Origin: Flavobacterium tistrianum
Lineage (GTDB): Bacteria > Bacteroidota > Bacteroidia > Flavobacteriales > Flavobacteriaceae
DNA: 64,000 nt
Assembly: GCF_003254545.1 (NCBI RefSeq)
Contig: NZ_QJRH01000071.1
Coordinates: 248,001-312,000, forward strand
Direction: 5' to 3'
The position numbers were made by a program, and so were the translations under genes. The notes beneath the pieces were generated by a model. The model searched no databases. It worked only from the letters and a program-made list of their open reading frames with translations, and was not told the origin of the DNA. Shown one piece after another: positions 22,625 to 30,518 of the stretch. The number at the start of each line of letters is the position of its first letter. Position 1 is the first letter of the stretch.

Positions 22625-23260
22625 TTATTTCAATAAAATAGGAACAGAATATTGCATTCTGACTTTTTTTCCATTTGATTCTCCCGGTTGCCATTTCGGA
22701 CATAAACTTAGAACTCTGATAATTTCTTTTTGCAGTGGTTCTTCGACTGCTGGCGAACATTCAAGAAAAGATACTGTACCGTTTTTTTCGACTGCAAAAG
22801 CAAGAGTGAAATTGAGTTTCCAATAACTCACGTCTTCTGGTTTTTTATACTCTTTCATAAAAAAGTTATGAAATTGTTCTATTCCACCAGGAAATTCTGC
22901 ATTTGTATTTGAAAGGGGTTTTAGAGTTGAGGCAGAATCATCTTTTTTTACTTTATCAGATTTGGAAGATTTGTTTTCATCAACTTCTTTAGTTGCTATT
23001 GGTGTCGTTTGTTTTAATTCAGTTTGCTCTGCTTTTGGTAAATCTTGTGCTTGATCTAATTTTTTAGTGCTAATTACAGTTGTATCTAAAACATTTGGTT
23101 TTGCTGTAAAAGTATCTTTGACAACTTCAATACTTTTAACTTTTTGTTGCTTATCTTCTTTGTTTTGACAGCCAAAGAAAGCCGTTGCTATAACTGTATA
23201 GAATACTAAAAGCAATTTGTATTGCTTTGTCGGGGTAGCTATTTCACGGTTTATTTCCAT
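22625..23260 (-). CDS. TonB C-terminal-like membrane protein (short paralogue)
   Basis: The 211-aa protein has one hydrophobic segment near residues 17-30 (LLLVFYTVIATAFFGC), then a Lys/Thr/Ser-rich periplasmic stretch. It ends in a TonB-C-like domain starting NAEFPGGIEQFHNFFMKEYK near 120 and containing VEKNGTVSFLECSP. It overlaps the upstream gene by one base (TAATG), so the two are translationally coupled. Compared with that neighbour it lacks the N-terminal cysteine module but keeps the same membrane and C-terminal layout. This suggests a tandem duplication followed by loss. Its partner receptor is unknown. Confidence 0.75.
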   Translation of the reverse strand: MEINREIATPTKQYKLLLVFYTVIATAFFGCQNKEDKQQKVKSIEVVKDTFTAKPNVLDTTVISTKKLDQAQDLPKAEQTELKQTTPIATKEVDENKSSKSDKVKKDDSASTLKPLSNTNAEFPGGIEQFHNFFMKEYKKPEDVSYWKLNFTLAFAVEKNGTVSFLECSPAVEEPLQKEIIRVLSLCPKWQPGESNGKKVRMQYSVPILLK

Positions 23261-24063
23261 TATTTAAATGTAATTGGCAACACGAAAGACGATCGAACAA
23301 TACGGTTTTTTAATTTACCAGGAATCCATTCAGGTGATTTTTCTAAAACTTTGACTATATCTTTTTCACTTGCAGAAGTTGTATTTTTAAGTATATTAAA
23401 ATTACTAAGACTTCCGTCGCCTTCAATTACAAATAAAACCGAAATTTCTCCCTGTTTTGCAGATTTAAGATTTTTTGAAAAATAAGAATGGAATTCTTTC
23501 ATTCCATCTTTTGGATATGGTGCTATATCTAAATCAATTGAACTAAAAATGACATCATATTTCAAAGGTTTTTCATTCATTACAAGTACTCCAGTTGTAA
23601 ATCCTTTAGAAAGTTCTCCGACAGATTTTGTTTTTTTAGGTTCAAATTGATGTCCATAACATGCTGGAACATCTTCATCTTGACTTTGTGTGTTATTGTC
23701 AACAATTTCAATTTGGTCAATTTTCTTCTTATTTCCTTCTTTATCTGCACAGCTAAATAAAGTTGTTCCCATTGCAATAAACAAAGCGAGAAGAAACATT
23801 TTATGATAGTTTGTCTGAGAATACACAACGCGATTAGGAATTTGAATCGTGATAGTTTCTAGTTGCGAGTTTTTAAATCTCCCACAAACCCCTTCATTTT
23901 TATTTTGAATAAAATAGTGCTGAATTTCTTCTGGAAGCATCGAGGTAAAATCAACAACCGTTTTAGAACAGCTCATGCAGAAACGGCCATTTCCATTTGG
24001 CGTCATTTTGTTCCAGTCTTGAGAGCATGGTTCAGGAATGCTGATTTTGTAATTTCTTTCCAT
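23260..24063 (-). CDS. TonB C-terminal-like protein with N-terminal cysteine module
   Basis: This is a 267-aa protein. Residues about 1-60 form a cysteine module (ISIPEPCSQDWNKMTPNGNG, then RFCMSCSKTVVDFTSM). A single membrane segment HKMFLLALFIAMGTTLFSC lies near 90-108. The periplasmic end contains DGMKEFHSYFSKNLKSAK and VIEGDGSLSNFNILKNTT, as in TonB-C domains. The cysteine module faces the cytoplasm if the helix is N-in, and it resembles a zinc or redox site. The ATG at 24063 is preferred to a TTG two codons upstream. It is coupled to the paralogue at 22625 by a TAATG overlap. Confidence 0.75.
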   Translation of the reverse strand: MERNYKISIPEPCSQDWNKMTPNGNGRFCMSCSKTVVDFTSMLPEEIQHYFIQNKNEGVCGRFKNSQLETITIQIPNRVVYSQTNYHKMFLLALFIAMGTTLFSCADKEGNKKKIDQIEIVDNNTQSQDEDVPACYGHQFEPKKTKSVGELSKGFTTGVLVMNEKPLKYDVIFSSIDLDIAPYPKDGMKEFHSYFSKNLKSAKQGEISVLFVIEGDGSLSNFNILKNTTSASEKDIVKVLEKSPEWIPGKLKNRIVRSSFVLPITFK

Positions 24064-24110
24064 ATTCAAATTTCAGAATTTAAATGTAATAAAAATAATG
24101 TGTAAAGTTT

Positions 24111-24118
24111 TATTTTTG
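24111..24118 (+). promoter_or_regulatory. -7 promoter element of tadA
   Basis: TATTTTTG ends only 5 bases before the tadA ATG, so transcription would begin at or next to the start codon. No clean -33 TTTG is present. Confidence 0.5.
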
Positions 24119-24123
24119 CACTT

Positions 24124-24567
24124 ATGGAAAATCCTTTTACTGACGAATATTTCATGAAAAAAGCTTTGCAGGAAGCAGAAGAAGCCTACTCAAAAGGCGA
24201 AATTCCTGTTGGAGCTGTAATCGTTGTAGCAGATAAAGTTATTGCTAGAAGCCACAATTTGACTGAGTTGCTAAATGATGTTACAGCGCATGCCGAAATG
24301 CAGTCTATAACCGCTGCCGCAAACTTTCTGGGTGGAAAATATTTGAAAGACTGTACACTTTACGTAACGCTTGAACCTTGTCAAATGTGTGCAGGTGCTT
24401 TGTACTGGAGCCAGATTTCTAAAATTGTCTTTGGTGCACGAGATGAACAGCGTGGATTTTTAAATATGGGAACAAAACTACATCCTAAAACTACTGTAGT
24501 TTCTGGTGTTATGGCCAATGAAGCTGCCGATTTAATGAAACGATTTTTTTTGGAAAGGCGTAAATAA
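24124..24567 (+). CDS. tadA: tRNA-specific adenosine deaminase
   Basis: The enzyme deaminates the wobble adenosine of tRNA-Arg(ACG) to inosine. The 147-aa protein has the zinc/catalytic motifs HAEMQSI (His and Glu near 57-59) and TLEPCQMCAGALYWSQI (Cys pair near 86-89), plus EIPVGAVIV near the N-terminus. The first ATG gives the normal N-terminal helix FTDEYFMKKALQEAEEA. An in-frame ATG at residue 11 is a possible alternative because the -7 box lies very close to the first one. Confidence 0.93.
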   Translation: MENPFTDEYFMKKALQEAEEAYSKGEIPVGAVIVVADKVIARSHNLTELLNDVTAHAEMQSITAAANFLGGKYLKDCTLYVTLEPCQMCAGALYWSQISKIVFGARDEQRGFLNMGTKLHPKTTVVSGVMANEAADLMKRFFLERRK

Positions 24568-24761
24568 ATCTTTTTGACCATCTCTACAATAGTGTCTATC
24601 CTTCAACAAAAGTTAAATATTTTTGTTTCGGAATTTTCTTCTTAAATAAATTAAAAAATAAATTACTTTTATCGTGATTTAATTTGTATTTTTCTGTTAT
24701 AGCTTTTAGCAGTAAAATCCAATAAATTCTCAATTTGTTAACCATTTAACTCTCAATAAAA

Positions 24762-27700
24762 GTGAAGGCAAAAGGATTATTTCTCGTATTTCTCGTATTT
24801 TTTGTTTTTCAATCCTGCGGGCGCAAATCAGCTGCAGATTTCAATTCTGATTTTTCGTTATTTAAAGATTACATAACCAGTTTTACTGGCGGTATCGTTT
24901 CTGCAGATTCTGATATCCGTGTGGTTTTGGCTTTCGATAAAAACGATTGGAAACCTAATCAGGAATTAGACGACGATTTGTTTGATATTTCGCCAAGTGT
25001 TCACGGAAAAGTTATTGCACTTTCAACAAACACTTTAGCTTTTATTCCAGAAAAAAAATTGGCGCCTGGAACAGAATATCAAGTTACTTTAAACTTAGAT
25101 AAGTTAACCGCCATTCCAAAAGAGAAAGAAGAACTTTCAAAATTCAATTTTACAGTTAAAACGGTAAAACAGGATTTTACCATCAACACTGGCGATATTC
25201 AATCCTACAGTAAAGAATATCAATATTTAAACTGTGTTTTAAAAACTGCAGATAATATTGATTTGGAAACTGCACAAAAACTGGTTGAAGCCAAACATAA
25301 TGGCAATAATCTTAAAATTAAGTTTGAGAAAACAAACGGACCTGCAAAAGAGTTCCGTTTTATAATTGACAGTATTCAGCGCCAGTCAGAAGCTTCAAAT
25401 CTAGAAATTATTTATGATGGAAATGATTTTGATATTGACCAGAAAGGACAAATCGATTTCCCAATTACAAGCATTAACGAATTTAAAGTCATTAAAGTTG
25501 AAGTTCCAGACGGAAACAATCAGCAGGTTTTAATCAATTTCTCTGAACCTTTAGAAAAAGGTCAGGATTTTGCTGGATTGGTTTCGATTCAAAATACCAA
25601 TAATCTGAAATTTTCTACACAAGGGAATTTACTAAAAGTATATTTTACAAATCAAAATGCACCTAAAAAAGAAAAAGCTGTAACAGTAGTTGCGGAAGAA
25701 CCAGTTGCGGTTGCTGTAGATTCCGCCGCAGTTGTAGTTGATTCTGCTGCAGTTGCTGTAGATTCTGCCGCTGCAGTTGCAGAAGAAGCTGTTGAATATG
25801 TGCCAGACGAAGAACCTGAACAAGTTATAACGGGCGAATTATTGCTAGAAGTTTTTCAGGGAATAGAAAGCCAGTACGGTAAAAAACTGGAAAACAATTA
25901 CACAGAGAAAATTTCTTTTGATCAGATAAAACCAAACGTTCGTTTTATTAAAAACGGAACGATTTTGCCAAGTTCAAATAATTTAAAACTGAATTTTGAA
26001 GCAGTAAATCTGAGCGCGGTAGATGTTAAGGTTTATAAAATTTACAAGAACAATATTCTGCAATTTCTTCAATATAACGAATTAAATGGCGGACAAAATC
26101 TTAAGAAAGTAGCACAGCCTATAGCCAAAACTACTTTAAATTTAAAGGAAAGCACACTCGTAAATCTCTCAAAATGGAATACGTATGCTTTAGATTTATC
26201 TAAAATTATTAAACCAGAACCAGGAGCGATTTACAGAGTTGAATTTGTTTATAAAAAGAAATACTCGCTTTATAAATGCGAAACATCAGAAGGTAATGAC
26301 GATGAAACTGAGGAAGAAGAAGTTGATGAAAACGACGTAAACTATAGTGGAAACTCTTACGACGATTACTATTATGATGATTACGATTGGAGAGAAAGCC
26401 AAGATCCTTGTACAGGTTCTTACTATTACAATGCGAGAATTGCAACCAATATTTTAGCTTCAGATTTAGGAGTTATTGCTAAAAGAGGCGAAAATAAATC
26501 GTATTTATTTGCTGTAAATAATATCGTTACAACAGAACCAGTTTCAAACGCAAGAGTGGATTTATATAACTTCCAACAACAGAAAATAGCAACAGAAGCA
26601 ACAAGCAGTGAAGGAATTGCATCTTTCCAATTGGACAAGTTTGCCTATTTTGCAATTGTTACTTTAGGCGATCAATCGACTTATGTGAAATTGGATGACG
26701 GACTTTCATTATCTGTAAGTAATTTTGATGTTGCTGGAGAGACTTTACAAAAAGGTTTAAAAGGATTTATTTACGGAGAAAGAGGCGTTTGGCGCCCTGG
26801 AGACAATTTGTATTTGTCTTTCATTTTGAATGACGCCGCGAATAAACTTCCAAAATCGCATCCAATCAAATTTCGTTTAAATGATCCGAATGGTAAAACA
26901 GTTTATCAAACGGTTCAAAAAACAAACGATTTAAATCATTATGCATTTATAGTGCCAACAAATCAAGATGCACCAACAGGAAATTGGGAAGCGATGGTAA
27001 GTGTTGGTGGAGCAAAATTCTATAAGAGTATAAAGATTGAAACAATCAAACCGAATCGTTTAAAAATCAAAAATACATTTAGCAGAAAAACACTTTCTGC
27101 TTCGTATCCAAACACAGATAATCTTGAAGTAACATGGCTTCATGGCGCAATTGCTAAGAATTTGAATGTAGAAATGCAGGCTAAATTCTCGCAACAAGCA
27201 ACCACTTTTAAAGGTTATGAAAAATATACTTTTGATGATTTGGCGCGCCAATTCAGTACGGAAGAAATTAATGTTTTCTCTGGGAAATTAAATGAAAGCG
27301 GAAAAGCTTCAGTAAATATTCAACCAAGATTACAAGGCCAAGCTCCAGGAATGCTTCGCGCTTCATTTATTACAAAAGTATATGAAGAAGGGGGGGATTT
27401 TAGCACAGATGTGATGTCAACGACTTATTCTCCGTATAAAACTTATGTAGGACTTAAAACTCCGGAACTGAACAAGTATAGCATGCTTGAGACGAGAGCA
27501 AACAATCGTTTTGATGTGGTTACGGTTGATGAAAACGGAAGGCCAAGATCTGTTCGTAATCTTGAAGTAAGAGTTTACAAAGTAGATTGGAGATGGTGGT
27601 GGGATTCTTCAAGCGATAATTTATCAAATTACAACTCGTCGAATGCAACGACTTCATACAAAACATTTGTCATTAATACTGATTCTAGCGGAAAAGGAAG

Positions 27701-30443
27701 TTTCCAATTTGCTTTGACAGATGAAGAATGGGGACGTTATTTAATTCGTGTTGAAGACGGAGAAAGTGGACATGCTACTTCTTTAACCGTAAATATCGAC
27801 TGGCCAATCTGGTCCGGAAAAACGCGTAATAGAGATGCTTCTACAGCAAATATGTTAGTGTTTTCTACCGATAAAAAGAATTATGCAGTAGGAGAAAAAG
27901 CACAGATTTCATTCCCTTCAAGTGAAGGCGGTCGTGCTTTAATTTCTATCGAAAACGGATCAAGAGTTGTGCAGACTATTTGGACTGAAACTAAAAATGG
28001 AGAAACAAAAGTTGAGGTTCCAATTACAGGAGCAATGGCGCCAAACGTTTATTTCAATATTACATTGTTACAGCCTCATGCTTCGACCAAAAACGATTCG
28101 CCAATCCGTATGTATGGAATTGTACCTATTGAAGTGGTAGATAAAAATACCATTTTAGCACCAACTCTTAATATGCCAGATGTCTTGCGACCAGAACAAT
28201 CATTTACAGTAAAAGTAGGCGAAAAATCAGGTAAAGAAATGACCTATACAATCGCAGTTGTTGATGAAGGTCTTCTGGATTTAACTCGTTTTAAAACACC
28301 AAACGCATGGGATAGTTTCTATGTTCGCGAAGCTTTGGGCGTAAAAACTTGGGACGTTTACGATGATGTAATTGGCGCATATGGCGGAAAAATAAACCAG
28401 ATTTTCAGTATTGGCGGTGATCAGGATTTAGGAGGCGGAAAAGCTAAAAAAGCAAACCGTTTTAAACCTGTTGTATTGTACTACGGTCCATTTAAATTAG
28501 AAAAAGGAGAGACGAAATCACATGAGTTAAAACTTCCAAAATATATTGGCTCTGTTCGAACAATGGTTGTGGCAGGAGATGCAAAAACAAGCGCTTACGG
28601 AAGTGTTGAGAAAGCAACACAAGTTAAGAGTCCGTTGATGGTTTTAGCTTCGTTGCCAAGAAAAATTTCGCCATCAGAAAAAGTGACATTGCCTGTGACG
28701 GTTTTTGCGACTGAAAACAAAATTAAAAATGTAACGATTCAGGTAAAAACAAGCAACGGATTGAAAGTAGCGGGAAGTGCAGTTCAGAAACTAAGTTTTG
28801 CACAGCCAGATGAGAAAATGGCCTATTTTAATTTAGTTGTAGGTTCTGCAACTGGAATTGCAAAAGTTCAGGTTATTGCAACATCTGGAAGTGAGAAATC
28901 GACTTATGATGTTGAAATCGATATGACGAATCCAAATCCGGTTACGAGTACTTTTACCGATGTTGTTCTAACGCCAAATAGCACTAAAACAATTTCATGG
29001 AAAACGTTTGGAATTGCAGGAAGCAATAAAGCAAGATTGGAAGTTTCGTCAATGCCATCAATGAATTTGAACGGAAGGTTACAATTCTTAATTCAATATC
29101 CTCACGGATGTGTAGAGCAGACAACTTCGTCAGTTTTCCCTCAATTGTATTTGGGAGATGTTGCAGATATTGATGCAAAACGCAAAGATTTGATTCAGAA
29201 AAATATTGCAGCTGGAATTCAAAGATTAGGTAATTTCCAATTATCAAATGGCGGAATGCCTTATTGGCAAGGAAATGCTATTGCAGACGATTGGGGAACT
29301 TCTTATGCTGGACATTTCTTAATTGAAGCAGAGAAAAAAGGATATGTGTTGCCAATTAATTTCAAATCAAAATGGCTGTCGTATCAGCAGAAAGAAGCTA
29401 AACAATGGCGATTTGAGCCAAAATATGGAAATGATTTAGCTCAGGCGTATCGTTTGTATACTTTAGCTTTAGCTGGAAATGCCGACTTATCATCAATGAA
29501 CAGATTGCGTGAAACAAAAGGGATTTCAAACGAAAGTATGCTTCGTTTGGCAGCGGCTTATGTTTTGGCAGGACAAAAATCGGCTGGACAGAATTTGTTT
29601 TTAAGAACAAGTATTGACGGAAGTTCAGATGAATACAGTTATTACTATTATGGTTCGAGCGAAAGAAATAGAGCAATGGCTCTTGAAACGATGCTTCTTT
29701 TAGACCAGAAACAAAAAGCGTTTGTAACAGCGACAAAATTGGCTAAAGAAATGTCAGCTAATCAGTGGATGAGTACACAAACAACAGCTTACTGCTTGTA
29801 TGCGATGTCGAAATTTGTGGTTAGCAACGGTCCAAAAGGAATCAATATTCAGTTTAGTAAAAACGGAAAAGGAGAAACCATAAAGACAGGTAAATCGGTT
29901 GCAGATCGCAGTTTGTCTGTTGCTTCGGGAACAAACAGCATTACGCTGAAAAACAATAAAGCCAATACGGTTTATGTTCGTGTATTGAATACAGGAATAT
30001 TGCCAATCGGACAGGAAAATGCTGTTCAAAGTGATGTGACCGCTTCTATTGTCTTCAAAAACAGAAAAGGAAGCATAATCAATGTTTCAAAAATCAATCA
30101 GGGAACTGAGTTTGTTGCAGAGGTTACAATTAAAAATCAAAGAGGAGAAAGTGTTCAAAACGTAGCGTTGTCACAAATTCTTCCTTCAGGATTCGAAATT
30201 GTAAATACTCGTTTCACGGATTACGGAGATGCGGTAAACAACATCGCTGATTATATTGATATTCGCGATGACAGAACAAATTTCTATTTCGGAATGAAAG
30301 CTAGAGAAACCAAAGTTTTCAGAATTCTGCTAAATGCATCGTATTTAGGAAATTATTATCTGCCTGGATTACAATGCGAAGCAATGTATGATAATACGTT
30401 CTTGGCGAGAACAAAAGGATTCTGGGTTGAGGTTGTGAAGTAA
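24762..30443 (+). CDS. Alpha-2-macroglobulin family lipoprotein
   Basis: This 1893-aa periplasmic protease-trap protein is anchored by a lipobox (VFFVFQSC, Cys near 19) and starts with GTG. The repeated macroglobulin domains include GERGVWRPGDNLYLSFILND near residue 675. The thioester motif is intact as YPHGCVEQTTSS near 1445-1456, followed by a helical thioester domain with YWQGNAIADDWGTSYAGHFL. A low-complexity Val-Asp-Ser-Ala tract lies at about 318-343, and an acidic Tyr/Asp-rich tract at about 510-550. It is followed by pbpC, the same pairing as yfhM-pbpC in E. coli, which points to trapping proteases after envelope damage while PBP1C repairs the wall. Confidence 0.93.
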   Translation: MKAKGLFLVFLVFFVFQSCGRKSAADFNSDFSLFKDYITSFTGGIVSADSDIRVVLAFDKNDWKPNQELDDDLFDISPSVHGKVIALSTNTLAFIPEKKLAPGTEYQVTLNLDKLTAIPKEKEELSKFNFTVKTVKQDFTINTGDIQSYSKEYQYLNCVLKTADNIDLETAQKLVEAKHNGNNLKIKFEKTNGPAKEFRFIIDSIQRQSEASNLEIIYDGNDFDIDQKGQIDFPITSINEFKVIKVEVPDGNNQQVLINFSEPLEKGQDFAGLVSIQNTNNLKFSTQGNLLKVYFTNQNAPKKEKAVTVVAEEPVAVAVDSAAVVVDSAAVAVDSAAAVAEEAVEYVPDEEPEQVITGELLLEVFQGIESQYGKKLENNYTEKISFDQIKPNVRFIKNGTILPSSNNLKLNFEAVNLSAVDVKVYKIYKNNILQFLQYNELNGGQNLKKVAQPIAKTTLNLKESTLVNLSKWNTYALDLSKIIKPEPGAIYRVEFVYKKKYSLYKCETSEGNDDETEEEEVDENDVNYSGNSYDDYYYDDYDWRESQDPCTGSYYYNARIATNILASDLGVIAKRGENKSYLFAVNNIVTTEPVSNARVDLYNFQQQKIATEATSSEGIASFQLDKFAYFAIVTLGDQSTYVKLDDGLSLSVSNFDVAGETLQKGLKGFIYGERGVWRPGDNLYLSFILNDAANKLPKSHPIKFRLNDPNGKTVYQTVQKTNDLNHYAFIVPTNQDAPTGNWEAMVSVGGAKFYKSIKIETIKPNRLKIKNTFSRKTLSASYPNTDNLEVTWLHGAIAKNLNVEMQAKFSQQATTFKGYEKYTFDDLARQFSTEEINVFSGKLNESGKASVNIQPRLQGQAPGMLRASFITKVYEEGGDFSTDVMSTTYSPYKTYVGLKTPELNKYSMLETRANNRFDVVTVDENGRPRSVRNLEVRVYKVDWRWWWDSSSDNLSNYNSSNATTSYKTFVINTDSSGKGSFQFALTDEEWGRYLIRVEDGESGHATSLTVNIDWPIWSGKTRNRDASTANMLVFSTDKKNYAVGEKAQISFPSSEGGRALISIENGSRVVQTIWTETKNGETKVEVPITGAMAPNVYFNITLLQPHASTKNDSPIRMYGIVPIEVVDKNTILAPTLNMPDVLRPEQSFTVKVGEKSGKEMTYTIAVVDEGLLDLTRFKTPNAWDSFYVREALGVKTWDVYDDVIGAYGGKINQIFSIGGDQDLGGGKAKKANRFKPVVLYYGPFKLEKGETKSHELKLPKYIGSVRTMVVAGDAKTSAYGSVEKATQVKSPLMVLASLPRKISPSEKVTLPVTVFATENKIKNVTIQVKTSNGLKVAGSAVQKLSFAQPDEKMAYFNLVVGSATGIAKVQVIATSGSEKSTYDVEIDMTNPNPVTSTFTDVVLTPNSTKTISWKTFGIAGSNKARLEVSSMPSMNLNGRLQFLIQYPHGCVEQTTSSVFPQLYLGDVADIDAKRKDLIQKNIAAGIQRLGNFQLSNGGMPYWQGNAIADDWGTSYAGHFLIEAEKKGYVLPINFKSKWLSYQQKEAKQWRFEPKYGNDLAQAYRLYTLALAGNADLSSMNRLRETKGISNESMLRLAAAYVLAGQKSAGQNLFLRTSIDGSSDEYSYYYYGSSERNRAMALETMLLLDQKQKAFVTATKLAKEMSANQWMSTQTTAYCLYAMSKFVVSNGPKGINIQFSKNGKGETIKTGKSVADRSLSVASGTNSITLKNNKANTVYVRVLNTGILPIGQENAVQSDVTASIVFKNRKGSIINVSKINQGTEFVAEVTIKNQRGESVQNVALSQILPSGFEIVNTRFTDYGDAVNNIADYIDIRDDRTNFYFGMKARETKVFRILLNASYLGNYYLPGLQCEAMYDNTFLARTKGFWVEVVK
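25680..25795 (+). repeat. In-frame GTTGCTGTAGATTCTGC-type tandem repeat
   Basis: Degenerate units encoding V-A-V-D-S-A-A / V-V-V-D-S-A-A are repeated about three times within the alpha-2-macroglobulin gene. The unit is about 24 bases, so copy-number changes would keep the reading frame. Confidence 0.65.
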
Positions 30444-30452
30444 AATTTATTA

Positions 30453-30504
30453 GCCACAAATTCACGAATTTATCTCTTATAATTTAAATTCGTGAATTCG
30501 TGGC
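30453..30504. repeat. ATTCGTGAATTCGTGGC-type inverted repeat, copy 2
   Basis: The arms GCCACAAATTCACGAATTT and AAATTCGTGAATTCGTGGC are complementary except for one position, around about 14 bases. The repeat lies between the macroglobulin stop and pbpC, and its right arm contains the GTG at 30492. Confidence 0.8.
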
Positions 30505-30518
30505 GAAAAAAAAGAATA

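Noticed and set aside
25632..25823. Minus-strand Cys/Asn-rich frame in the macroglobulin gene
   Set aside because: It is the complement of the Val-Asp-Ser-Ala repeat tract.
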